A stretch of DNA of 64,000 nucleotides from Bursaphelenchus xylophilus (taxonomy: Eukaryota > Nematoda > Chromadorea > Rhabditida > Aphelenchoididae): the NCBI GenBank assembly GCA_904066235.2, contig CAJFCV020000001.1:13263291-13327290 (forward strand). The letters are read 5' to 3'. The notes below the pieces were generated by a model. The model did no database searches. It was not told the DNA's origin and saw only the letters and a program-made list of their open reading frames with translations. The position numbers were made by a program, and so were the translations under genes. Below are positions 44,901-56,979 of the stretch, one piece after another; position 1 is the stretch's first letter; each line of letters begins with the position of its first letter.

Positions 44901-47900
44901 CTGGTGTCTAGTATAATATCAGAGTTTTTCGCCCAGTGTGGGCGTAGTTTGATTCCAAAACAGCTGAAACTTGCCATGCTAAAATCTTAGGAGGTTACCT
45001 TTCGAATGGTGTATGTCTTGTCAATTCACTCCGTCATCACTAATTCACTTTTTTTTCAAACTGATGTCTAGTATAATATCAGAGTTTTTCGCCCAGTGTG
45101 GGCGTAGTTTGATTCCAAAAAAGCTGAAACTTGCCATGCTAAAATCTTAGGAGGTTACCTTTCGAATGGTGTATGTCTTGTCAATTCACTCCGTCATCAC
45201 TAATTCACTTTTTTTCAAACTGATGTCTAGTATAATATCAGAGTTTTTCGCCCAGTGTGGGCGTAGTTTGATTCCAAAAAAGCTGAAACTTGCCATGCTA
45301 AAATCTTAGGAGGTTACCTTTCGAATGGTGTATGTCTTGTCAATTCACTCCGTCATCACTAATTCACTTTTTTTCAAACTGATGTCTAGTATAATATCAG
45401 AGTTTTTCGCCCAGTGTGGGCGTAGTTTGATTCCAAAAAAGCTGAAACTTGCCATGCTAAAATCTTAGGAGGTTACCTTTCGAATGGTGTATGTCTTGTC
45501 AATTCACTCCGTCATCACTAATTCACTTTTTTTCAAACTGATGTCTAGTATAATATCAGAGTTTTTCGCCCAGCGTGGGCGTAGTTTGATTCCAAAACGG
45601 TTGAAACTTGCCACGCTAAAATCTTAGGAGGTTACCTTTCGAATGGTGTATGTCTTGTCAATTCACTCCGTCATCACTAATTCACTTTTTTTCAAAACCG
45701 GTGTCAAGTATAATATCAGAGTTTTTCGCCCAGTGTGGGCGTAGTTTGATTCCAAAAAAGCTGAAACTTGCCATGCTAAAATCTTAGGAGGTTACCTTTC
45801 GAATGGTGTATGTCTTGTCAATTCACTCCGTCATCACTAATTCACTTTTTTTCAAACTGATGTCTAGTATAATATCAGAGTTTTTCGCCCAGTGTGGGCG
45901 TAGTTTGATTCCAAAAAAGCTGAAACTTGCCATGCTAAAATCTTAGGAGGTTACCTTTCGAATGGTGTATGTCTTGTCAATTCACTCCGTCATCACTAAT
46001 TCACTTTTTTTTCAAAACTGGTGTCTAGTATAATATCAGAGTTTTTCGCCCAGTGTGGGCGTAGTTTGATTCCAAAAAAGCTGAAACTTGCCATGATAAA
46101 ATCTTAGGAGGTTACCTTTCGAATGGTGTATGTCTTGTCAATTCACTCCGTCATCACTAATTCACTTTTTTTTCAAACTGATGTCTAGTATAATATCAGA
46201 GTTTTTCGCCCAGTGTGGGCGTAGTTTGATTCCAAAAAAGCTGAGACTTGCCATGATAAAATCTTAGGAGGTTACCTTTCGAATGGTGTATGTCTTGTCA
46301 ATTCACTCCGTCATCACTAATTCACTTTTTTTTCAAACTGATGTCTAGTATAATATCAGAGTTTTTCGCCCAGCGTGGGCGTAGTTTGATTCCAAAAAAG
46401 CTGAAACTTGCCATGCTAAAATCTTAGGAGGTTACCTTTCGAATGGTGTATGTCTTGTCAATTCACTCCGTCATCACTAATTCACTTTTTTTTCAAACTG
46501 ATGTCTAGTATAATATCAGAGTTTTTCGCCCAGCGTGGGCGTAGTTTGATTCCAAAAAAGCTGAGACTTGCCACGCTAAAATCTTAGGAGGTTACCTTTC
46601 GAATGGTGTATGTCTTGTCAATTCACTCCGTCATCACTAATTCACTTTTTTTCAAACTGATGTCTAGTATAATATCACAGTTTTTCGCCCAGCGTGGGCG
46701 TAGTTTGATTCCAAAACAGCTGAAACTTGCCATGCTAAAATCTTAGGAGGTTACCTTTCGAATGGTGTATGTCTTGTCAATTCACTCCGTCATCACTAAT
46801 TCACTTTTTTTTCAAACTGATGTCTAGTATAATATCAGAGTTTTTCGCCCAGTGTGGGCGTAGTTTGATTCCAAAAAAGCTGAAACTTGCCATGCTAAAA
46901 TCTTAGGAGGTTACCTTTCGAATGGTGTATGTCTTGTCAATTCACTCCGTCATCACTAATTCACTTTTTTTTCAAACTGATGTCTAGTATAATATCACAG
47001 TTTTTCGCCCAGCGTGGGCGTAGTTTGATTCCAAAAAAGCTGAAACTTGCCATGATAAAATCTTAGGAGGTTACCTTTCGAATGGTGTATGTCTTGTCAA
47101 TTCACTCCGTCATCACTAATTCACTTTTTTTCAAACTGATGTCTAGTATAATATCACAGTTTTTCGCCCAGCGTGGGCGTAGTTTGATTCCAAAAAAGCT
47201 GAAACTTGCCATGCTAAAATCTTAGGAGGTTACCTTTCGAATGGTGTATGTCTTGTCAATTCACTCCGTCATCACTAATTCACTTTTTTTTCAAACTGAT
47301 GTCTAGTATAATATCACAGTTTTTCGCCCAGCGTGGGCGTAGTTTGATTCCAAAAAAGCTGAAACTTGCCATGCTAAAATCTTAGGAGGTTACCTTTCGA
47401 ATGGTGTATGTCTTGTCAATTCACTCCGTCATCACTAATTCACTTTTTTTTCAAACTGATGTCTAGTATAATATCAGAGTTTTTCGCCCAGTGTGGGCGT
47501 AGTTTGATTCCAAAAAAGCTGAAACTTGCCATGCTAAAATCTTAGGAGGTTACCTTTCGAATGGTGTATGTCTTGTCAATTCACTCCGTCATCACTAATT
47601 CACTTTTTTTCAAACTGGTGTCTAGTATAATATCAGAGTTTTTCGCCCAGTGTGGGCGTAGTTTGATTCCAAAAAAGCTGAAACTTGCCATGCTAAAATC
47701 TTAGGAGGTTACCTTTCGAATGGTGTATGTCTTGTCAATTCACTCCGTCATCACTAATTCACTTTTTTTCAAACTGATGTCTAGTATAATATCAGAGTTT
47801 TTCGCCCAGTGTGGGCGTAGTTTGATTCCAAAAAAGCTGAGACTTGCCATGATAAAATCTTAGGAGGTTACCTTTCGAATGGTGTATGTCCTGTCAATTC

Positions 47901-50900
47901 ACTCCGTCATCACTAATTCACTTTTTTTCAAACTGATGTCTAGTATAATATCAGAGTTTTTCGCCCAGCGTGGGCGTAGTTTGATTCCAAAAAAGCTGAA
48001 ACTTGCCACGCTAAAATCTTAGGAGGTTACCTTTCGAATGGTGTATGTCTTGTCAATTCACTCCGTCATCACTAATTCACTTTTTTTTCAAACTGATGTC
48101 TAGTATAATATCAGAGTTTTTCGCCCAGCGTGGGCGTAGTTTGATTCCAAAAAAGCTGAGACTTGCCACGCTAAAATCTTAGGAGGTTACCTTTCGAATG
48201 GTGTATGTCTTGTCAATTCACTCCGTCATCACTAATTCACTTTTTTTTCAAACTGATGTCTAGTATAATATCAGAGTTTTTCGCCCAGCGTGGGCGTAGT
48301 TTGATTCCAAAAAAGCTGAGACTTGCCATGCTAAAATCTTAGGAGGTTACCTTTCGAATGGTGTATGTCTTGTCAATTCACTCCGTCATCACTAATTCAC
48401 TTTTTTTCAAACTGATGTCTAGTATAATATCAGAGTTTTTCGCCCAGCGTGGGCGTAGTTTGATTCCAAAACAGCTGAAACTTGCCACGCTAAAATCTTA
48501 GGAGGTTACCTTTCGAATGGTGTATGTCTTGTCAATTCACTCCGTCATCACTAATTCACTTTTTTTTCAAACTGATGTCTAGTATAATATCACAGTTTTT
48601 CGCCCAGCGTGGGCGTAGTTTGATTCCAAAAAAGCTGAAACTTGCCACGCTAAAATCTTAGGAGGTTACCTTTCGAATGGTGTATGTCTTGTCAATTCAC
48701 TCCGTCATCACTAATTCACTTTTTTTTCAAACTGATGTCTAGTATAATATCAGAGTTTTTCGCCCAGTGTGGGCGTAGTTTGATTCCAAAAAAGCTGAAA
48801 CTTGCCATGCTAAAATCTTAGGAGGTTACCTTTCGAATGGTGTATGTCTTGTCAATTCACTCCGTCATCACTAATTCACTTTTTTTCAAACTGGTGTCTA
48901 GTATAATATCACAGTTTTTCGCCCAGTGTGGGCGCAGTTTGATTCCAAAAAAGCTGAAACTTGCCATGCTAAAATATTAGGAGGTTACCTTTCGAATGGT
49001 GTATGTCCTGTCAATTCACTCCGTCATCACTAATTCACTTTTTTTCAAACTGATGTCTAGTATAATATCACAGTTTTTCGCCCAGCGTGGGCGTAGTTTG
49101 ATTCCAAAAAAGCTGAAACTTGCCATGATAAAATCTTAGGAGGTTACCTTTCGAATGGTGTATGTCTTGTCAATTCACTCCGTCATCACTAATTCACTTT
49201 TTTTTCAAACTGATGTCTAGTATAATATCAGAGTTTTTCGCCCAGTGTGGGCGTAGTTTGATTCCAAAAAAGCTGAAACTTGCCATGCTAAAATCTTAGG
49301 AGGTTACCTTTCGAATGGTGTATGTCTTGTCAATTCACTCCGTCATCACTAATTCACTTTTTTTTCAAACTGATGTCTAGTATAATATCAGAGTTTTTCG
49401 CCCAGTGTGGGCGTAGTTTGATTCCAAAAAAGCTGAAACTTGCCATGATAAAATCTTAGGAGGTTACCTTTCGAATGGTGTATGTCTTGTCAATTCACTC
49501 CGTCATCACTAATTCACTTTTTTTTCAAACTGATGTCTAGTATAATATCAGAGTTTTTCGCCCAGTGTGGGCGTAGTTTGATTCCAAAAAAGCTGAGACT
49601 TGCCATGATAAAATCTTAGGAGGTTACCTTTCGAATGGTGTATGTCTTGTCAATTCACTCCGTCATCACTAATTCACTTTTTTTCAAACTGATGTCTAGT
49701 ATAATATCAGAGTTTTTCGCCCAGTGTGGGCGTAGTTTGATTCCAAAAAAGCTGAGACTTGCCATGCTAAAATCTTAGGAGGTTACCTTTCGAATGGTGT
49801 ATGTCCTGTCAATTCACTCCGTCATCACTAATTCACTTTTTTTCAAACTGATGTCTAGTATAATATCAGAGTTTTTCGCCCAGCGTGGGCGTAGTTTGAT
49901 TCCAAAAAAGCTGAGACTTGCCACGCTAAAATCTTAGGAGGTTACCTTTCGAATGGTGTATGTCTTGTCAATTCACTCCGTCATCACTAATTCACTTTTT
50001 TTTCAAACTGATGTCTAGTATAATATCACAGTTTTTCGCCCAGCGTGGGCGTAGTTTGATTCCAAAAAAGCTGAAACTTGCCATGATAAAATCTTAGGAG
50101 GTTACCTTTCGAATGGTGTATGTCTTGTCAATTCACTCCGTCATCACTAATTCACTTTTTTTCAAACTGATGTCTAGTATAATATCAGAGTTTTTCGCCC
50201 AGTGTGGGCGTAGTTTGATTCCAAAACAGCTGAAACTTGCCATGCTAAAATCTTAGGAGGTTACCTTTCGAATGGTGTATGTCTTGTCAATTCACTCCGT
50301 CATCACTAATTCACTTTTTTTCAAACTGATGTCTAGTATAATATCAGAGTTTTTCGCCCAGCGTGGGCGTAGTTTGATTCCAAAAAAGCTGAAACTTGCC
50401 ACGCTAAAATCTTAGGAGGTTACCTTTCGAATGGTGTATGTCTTGTCAATTCACTCCGTCATCACTAATTCACTTTTTTTTCAAACTGATGTCTAGTATA
50501 ATATCAGAGTTTTTCGCCCAGTGTGGGCGTAGTTTGATTCCAAAAAAGCTGAAACTTGCCATGCTAAAATCTTAGGAGGTTACCTTTCGAATGGTGTATG
50601 TCTTGTCAATTCACTCCGTCATCACTAATTCACTTTTTTTCAAACTGATGTCTAGTATAATATCACAGTTTTTCGCCCAGCGTGGGCGTAGTTTGATTCC
50701 AAAAAAGCTGAAACTTGCCATGCTAAAATCTTAGGAGGTTACCTTTCGAATGGTGTATGTCTTGTCAATTCACTCCGTCATCACTAATTCACTTTTTTTT
50801 CAAACTGATGTCTAGTATAATATCACAGTTTTTCGCCCAGCGTGGGCGTAGTTTGATTCCACAAAAGCTGAGACTTGCCATGATAAAATCTTAGGAGGTT

Positions 50901-53900
50901 ACCTTTCGAATGGTGTATGTCCTGTCAATTCACTCCGTCATCACTAATTCACTTTTTTTTCAAACTGATGTCTAGTATAATATCAGAGTTTTTCGCCCAG
51001 TGTGGGCGTAGTTTGATTCCAAAAAAGCTGAGACTTGCCATGCTAAAATCTTAGGAGGTTACCTTTCGAATGGTGTATGTCTTGTCAATTCACTCCGTCA
51101 TCACTAATTCACTTTTTTTTCAAACTGATGTCTAGTATAATATCAGAGTTTTTCGCCCAGTGTGGGCGTAGTTTGATTCCAAAAAAGCTGAAACTTGCCA
51201 TGATAAAATCTTAGGAGGTTACCTTTCGAATGGTGTATGTCTTGTCAATTCACTCCGTCATCACTAATTCACTTTTTTTTCAAACTGATGTCTAGTATAA
51301 TATCAGAGTTTTTCGCCCAGTGTGGGCGTAGTTTGATTCCAAAAAAGCTGAGACTTGCCATGATAAAATCTTAGGAGGTTACCTTTCGAATGGTGTATGT
51401 CCTGTCAATTCACTCCGTCATCACTAATTCACTTTTTTTCAAACTGGTGTCTAGTATAATATCAGAGTTTTTCGCCCAGCGTGGGCGTAGTTTGATTCCA
51501 AAAAAGCTGAAACTTGCCACGCTAAAATCTTAGGAGGTTACCTTTCGAATGGTGTATGTCTTGTCAATTCACTCCGTCATCACTAATTCACTTTTTTTCA
51601 AACTGATGTCTAGTATAATATTAGAGTTTTTCGCCCAGCGTGGGCGTAGTTTGATTCCAAAAAAGCTGAGACTTGCCACGCTAAAATCTTAGGAGGTTAC
51701 CTTTCGAATGGTGTATGTCTTGTCAATTCACTCCGTCATCACTAATTCACTTTTTTTTCAAACTGATGTCTAGTATAATATCACAGTTTTTCGCCCAGCG
51801 TGGGCGTAGTTTGATTCCAAAAAAGCTGAAACTTGCCATGCTAAAATCTTAGGAGGTTACCTTTCGAATGGTGTATGTCTTGTCAATTCACTCCGTCATC
51901 ACTAATTCACTTTTTTTCAAACTGATGTCTAGTATAATATCAGAGTTTTTCGCCCAGTGTGGGCGTAGTTTGATTCCAAAAAAGCTGAGACTTGCCATGC
52001 TAAAATCTTAGGAGGTTACCTTTCGAATGGTGTATGTCTTGTCAATTCACTCCGTCATCACTAATTCACTTTTTTTTCAAACTGATGTCTAGTATAATAT
52101 CACAGTTTTTCGCCCAGCGTGGGCGTAGTTTGATTCCAAAAAAGCTGAAACTTGCCATGCTAAAATCTTAGGAGGTTACCTTTCGAATGGTGTATGTCTT
52201 GTCAATTCACTCCGTCATCACTAATTCACTTTTTTTTCAAACTGATGTCTAGTATAATATCACAGTTTTTCGCCCAGTGTGGGCGTAGTTTGATTCCAAA
52301 AAAGCTGAAACTTGCCATGATAAAATCTTAGGAGGTTACCTTTCGAATGGTGTATGTCTTGTCAATTCACTCCGTCATCACTAATTCACTTTTTTTTCAA
52401 ACTGATGTCTAGTATAATATCAGAGTTTTTCGCCCAGTGTGGGCGTAGTTTGATTCCAAAAAAGCTGAAACTTGCCATGCTAAAATCTTAGGAGGTTACC
52501 TTTCGAATGGTGTATGTCCTGTCAATTCACTCCGTCATCACTAATTCACTTTTTTTCAAACTGATGTCTAGTATAATATCAGAGTTTTTCGCCCAGTGTG
52601 GGCGTAGTTTGATTCCACAAAAGCTGAGACTTGCCATGATAAAATCTTAGGAGGTTACCTTTCGAATGGTGTATGTCTTGTCAATTCACTCCGTCATCAC
52701 TAATTCACTTTTTTTTTCAAACTGATGTCTAGTATAATATCAGAGTTTTTCGCCCAGTGTGGGCGCAGTTTGATTCCAAAAAAGCTGAGACTTGCCATGA
52801 TAAAATCTTAGGAGGTTACCTTTCGAATGGTGTATGTCCTGTCAATTCACTCCGTCATCACTAATTCACTTTTTTTTCAAACTGATGTCTAGTATAATAT
52901 CAGAGTTTTTCGCCCAGCGTGGGCGTAGTTTGATTCCAAAAAAGCTGAGACTTGCCACGCTAAAATCTTAGGAGGTTACCTTTCGAATGGTGTATGTCTT
53001 GTCAATTCACTCCGTCATCACTAATTCACTTTTTTTCAAACTGATGTCTAGTATAATATCAGAGTTTTTCGCCCAGCGTGGGCGTAGTTTGATTCCAAAA
53101 AAGCTGAAACTTGCCATGATAAAATCTTAGGAGGTTACCTTTCGAATGGTGTATGTCTTGTCAATTCACTCCGTCATCACTAATTCACTTTTTTTCAAAC
53201 TGATGTCTAGTATAATATCAGAGTTTTTCGCCCAGTGTGGGCGTAGTTTGATTCCAAAAAAGCTGAAACTTGCCATGATAAAATCTTAGGAGGTTACCTT
53301 TCGAATGGTGTATGTCTTGTCAATTCACTCCGTCATCACTAATTCACTTTTTTTCAAACTGGTGTCTAGTATAATATCAGAGTTTTTCGCCCAGTGTGGG
53401 CGTAGTTTGATTCCAAAAAAGCTGAGACTTGCCATGCTAAAATCTTAGGAGGTTACCTTTCGAATGGTGTATGTCTTGTCAATTCACTCCGTCATCACTA
53501 ATTCACTTTTTTTCAAACTGATGTCTAGTATAATATCAGAGTTTTTCGCCCAGCGTGGGCGTAGTTTGATTCCAAAAAAGCTGAGACTTGCCATGCTAAA
53601 ATCTTAGGAGGTTACCTTTCGAATGGTGTATGTCTTGTCAATTCACTCCGTCATCACTAATTCACTTTTTTTTCAAACTGATGTCTAGTATAATATCACA
53701 GTTTTTCGCCCAGCGTGGGCGTAGTTTGATTCCAAAAAAGCTGAGACTTGCCATGATAAAATCTTAGGAGGTTACCTTTCGAATGGTGTATGTCTTGTCA
53801 ATTCACTCCGTCATCACTAATTCACTTTTTTTTCAAACTGATGTCTAGTATAATATCACAGTTTTTCGCCCAGCGTGGGCGTAGTTTGATTCCAAAAAAG

Positions 53901-55821
53901 CTGAAACTTGCCATGATAAAATCTTAGGAGGTTACCTTTCGAATGGTGTATGTCCTGTCAATTCACTCCGTCATCACTAATTCACTTTTTTTTCAAACTG
54001 ATGTCTAGTATAATATCAGAGTTTTTCGCCCAGTGTGGGCGTAGTTTGATTCCACAAAAGCTGAGACTTGCCATGATAAAATCTTAGGAGGTTACCTTTC
54101 GAATGGTGTATGTCTTGTCAATTCACTCCGTCATCACTAATTCACTTTTTTTCAAACTGATGTCTAGTATAATATCAGAGTTTTTCGCCCAGTGTGGGCG
54201 CAGTTTGATTCCAAAAATGCTGAGACTTGCCATGATAAAATCTTAGGAGGTTACCTTTCGAATGGTGTATGTCCTGTCAATTCACTCCGTCATCACTAAT
54301 TCACTTTTTTTTCAAACTGATGTCTAGTATAATATCAGAGTTTTTCGCCCAGCGTGGGCGTAGTTTGATTCCAAAAAAGCTGAGACTTGCCACGCTAAAA
54401 TCTTAGGAGGTTACCTTTCGAATGGTGTATGTCTTGTCAATTCACTCCGTCATCACTAATTCACTTTTTTTTCAAACTGGTGTCTAGTATAATATCAGAG
54501 TTTTTCGCCCAGTGTGGGCGTAGTTTGATTCCAAAAAAGCTGAAACTTGCCATGCTAAAATCTTAGGAGGTTACCTTTCGAATGGTGTATGTCTTGTCAA
54601 TTCACTCCGTCATCACTAATTCACTTTTTTTCAAACTGGTGTCTAGTATAATATCACAGTTTTTCGCCCAGTGTGGGCGTAGTTTGATTCCAAAAAAGCT
54701 GAGACTTGCCATGATAAAATCTTAGGAGGTTACCTTCGAATGGTGTATGTCCTGTCAATTCACTCCGTCATCACTAATTCACTTTTTTTTCAAACTGGTG
54801 TCTAGTATAATATCAGAGTTTTTCGCCCAGTGTGGGCGCAGTTTGATTCCAAAAAAGCTGAGACTTGCCATGATAAAATCTTAGGAGGTTACCTTTCGAA
54901 TGGTGTATGTCCTGTCAATTCACTCCGTCATCACTAATTCACTTTTTTTTCAAAACTGGTGTCTAGTATAATATCAGAGTTTTTCGCCCAGTGTGGGCGT
55001 AGTTTGATTCCAAAAAAGTTGAAACTTGCCTTGCTAAAATCTTAGGAGGTTACCTTTCGAATGGTGTATGTCTTGTCAATTCACTCCGTCATCACTAATT
55101 CACCTTTTTTCAAAACCGGTGTCTAGTATAATATCACAGTTTTTCGCCCAGTGTGGGCGTAGTTTGATTCCAAAAAAGCTGAGACTTGCCATGCTAAAAT
55201 CTTAGGAGGTTACCTTTCGAATGGTGTATGTCTTGTCAATTCACTCCGTCATCACTAATTCACTTTTTTTCAAAACTGGTGTCTAGTATAATATCACAGT
55301 TTTTCGCCCAGTGTGGGCGTGGTTTGATTCCAAAAAAGCTGAGACTTGCCATGATAAAATCTTAGGAGGTTACCTTTCGAATGGTGTATGTCCTGTCAAT
55401 TCACTCCGTCATCACTAATTCACTTTTTTTTCAAACTGATGTCTAGTATAATATCAGAGTTTTTCGCCCAGTGTGGGCGTAGTTTGATTCCAAAAAAGCT
55501 GAGACTTGCCATGCTAAAATCTTAGGAGGTTACCTTTCGAATGGTGTATGTCTTGTCAATTCACTCCGTCATCACTAATTCACTTTTTTTCAAAACTGGT
55601 GTCTAGTATAATATCAGAGTTTTTCGCCCAGTGTGGGCGTAGTTTGATTCCAAAAAAGCTGAGACTTGCCATGATAAAATCTTAGGAGGTTACCTTTCGA
55701 ATGGTGTATGTCTTGTCAATTCACTCCGTCATCACTAATTCACTTTTTTTCAAACTGATGTCTAGTATAATATCAGAGTTTTTCGCCCAGTGTGGGCGTA
55801 GTTTGATTCCAAAAAAGCTGA
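29886..55821. repeat. ~160-bp satellite array, left part
   Basis: Monomers of 158-161 bp are in head-to-tail order, with starts (CTAGTATAATATCAGAG or variants) at 29886, 30046 and so on. Fixed blocks are TTTTTCGCCCAGYGTGGGCG, TAGTTTGATTCC, AACTTGCCATG, ATCTTAGGAGGTTACCTTTC and CACTCCGTCATCACTAATTC. Variable points are the T-run length, CCGGTGTCAAG versus GATGTCTAG, GCTGAAAC versus GCTGAGAC versus ACGGTTGAAAC, CATGCT versus CATGAT versus CACGCT, and GTCTTGTC versus GTCCTGTC. On the minus strand most monomers hold ATGGCAAGTTTCAGC and about 23 further codons of the ORF at 29955. Some monomers have GTG in place of ATG, and the ORF closes within the monomer. Together with the right part this is roughly 206 copies. 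Confidence 0.97.
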
Positions 55822-56979
55822 CAAGGGAATGGTCCCAACGATCCGTGGGATCCGCAAATAAAACCTAGATATTCTGAAAGAGCAGGTAAAATTTAGTAGG
55901 AATCCGTTTTTTCTACTTGCCGAATAAGTCTGTGCGACGAGAAATATCGTCGAAAAGATCCGACCAAAAAATCGAAAGAGAGAAAAGACGAACCGAAAGG
56001 CCTTGGAAGGCGTCACCAAATAGTCTAGTGGAAAAAGTTCCACGCACAAATCTTTTGGGGGAGGGAGGCCTTGGAGGTTCGAGTCCACCCGGAGCCGGAC
56101 ATCTCCGGATTTGAACCCTTCATTATTGTATTCTACAGTTATACAAAAAAAATTTTTTTTGTTTAACCTGTTTTACAAGGTTTTTTGCATCCGAAGGCGT
56201 GGCAATCACTGGTCATTACCTCTTTTTATGATGCCGCCAGGTCCGAAGTTCCAAAGAAGACAAATTTATGCAAATTTATACCTTCCGGGCAGAATTTGAC
56301 AAAAATAATTTGGCATTTGTTAAACACATGTCCACGGCCATTTTAAACGAAAAAACTCAAAATAGATTTTTTCGTAAATATTCACGGGGTCTACTACACG
56401 CTGATGCAAGGACCCAAAAATTCTCTTTTCAACTTTTCTTGCAAAATTTTATGAAAAGGTGAGATTTTGGCAACATCCTTTATGGCAAACCGAAAAAGAT
56501 CTGCAAGATCCTATACAACCTTCCAGAATCGAGTAGAAGTGTCTTGACCACTATGTCGACATCGGGCTTATCAAAGATATTGCCGAAATGTCAGCTTTTC
56601 TTAAAATTTTGCAACAAACCTTGTAAAACAGGTTAAACAAAAAAATTTTTTTTTGTATAACTGTAGAACAGTAATGAACACGTAGGGTTCAAATCCGGAG
56701 ATGTCCGGCTCCGGGTGGACTCGAACCTCCAAGGCCTCCTCCCCCAAAAGATTTGTGCGTGGAACTTTTTCCACTAGACTATTTGGTAACGTCTTCGAAT
56801 GCCTTTTGGTCCGTCTTTTCTCTCTTTCGATTTTTTGGTCGGATCTTTTCGACGATATTTCTCGTCGCACAGACTTATTCGGCAAGTAGAAAAACGGATT
56901 CCTACTAAATTTTACCTGCTCTTTCAGAATATCTAGGTTTCATTTGTGGATCCCACGGATCGTTGGGACCATTCCCTTG
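55822..56979. mobile_element. Tc4/Tc5-like foldback transposon (1158 bp) inserted in the satellite
   Basis: The ends are CAAGGGAATGGTCCCAACGA and TCGTTGGGACCATTCCCTTG. The inverted repeats run about 368 bp (55822-56189 and 56610-56979) around a 420-bp spacer. TGA is duplicated at both sides (55819-55821, 56980-56982) and the intact target in other monomers is AAGCTGAGAC, so the site is CTGAG. C. elegans Tc4 and Tc5 are known to insert at CTNAG with TNA duplication, and Tc4 is a foldback element. No transposase ORF is visible in the spacer, so it is non-autonomous. The arms differ at several positions, so it is not a brand-new insertion. Confidence 0.88.
56021..56086 (+). promoter_or_regulatory. 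tRNA-like Pol III A and B boxes in the transposon arm
   Basis: TAGTCTAGTGG (56021-56031) fits the A-box consensus TRGYNNARNNG, and GGTTCGAGTCC (56076-56086) fits the B-box consensus GGTTCRANTCC exactly, with 55 bases between their starts, a normal tRNA spacing. Between them GTGGAA/TTCCAC forms a hairpin. The surrounding sequence does not fold into a full cloverleaf (no pairing acceptor stem; one A-A mismatch in the T stem), so this is a degenerate tRNA-like unit. The mirror copy lies in the right arm at about 56719-56780. On the opposite strand GGTTCAAATCC near 56690 is another B-box match. Confidence 0.5.

Noticed and set aside
56000..56100. A functional tRNA gene in the transposon arm
   Set aside because: The A and B boxes fit, but the acceptor and D stems do not pair and the T stem has a mismatch, so only a tRNA-like Pol III promoter is claimed.
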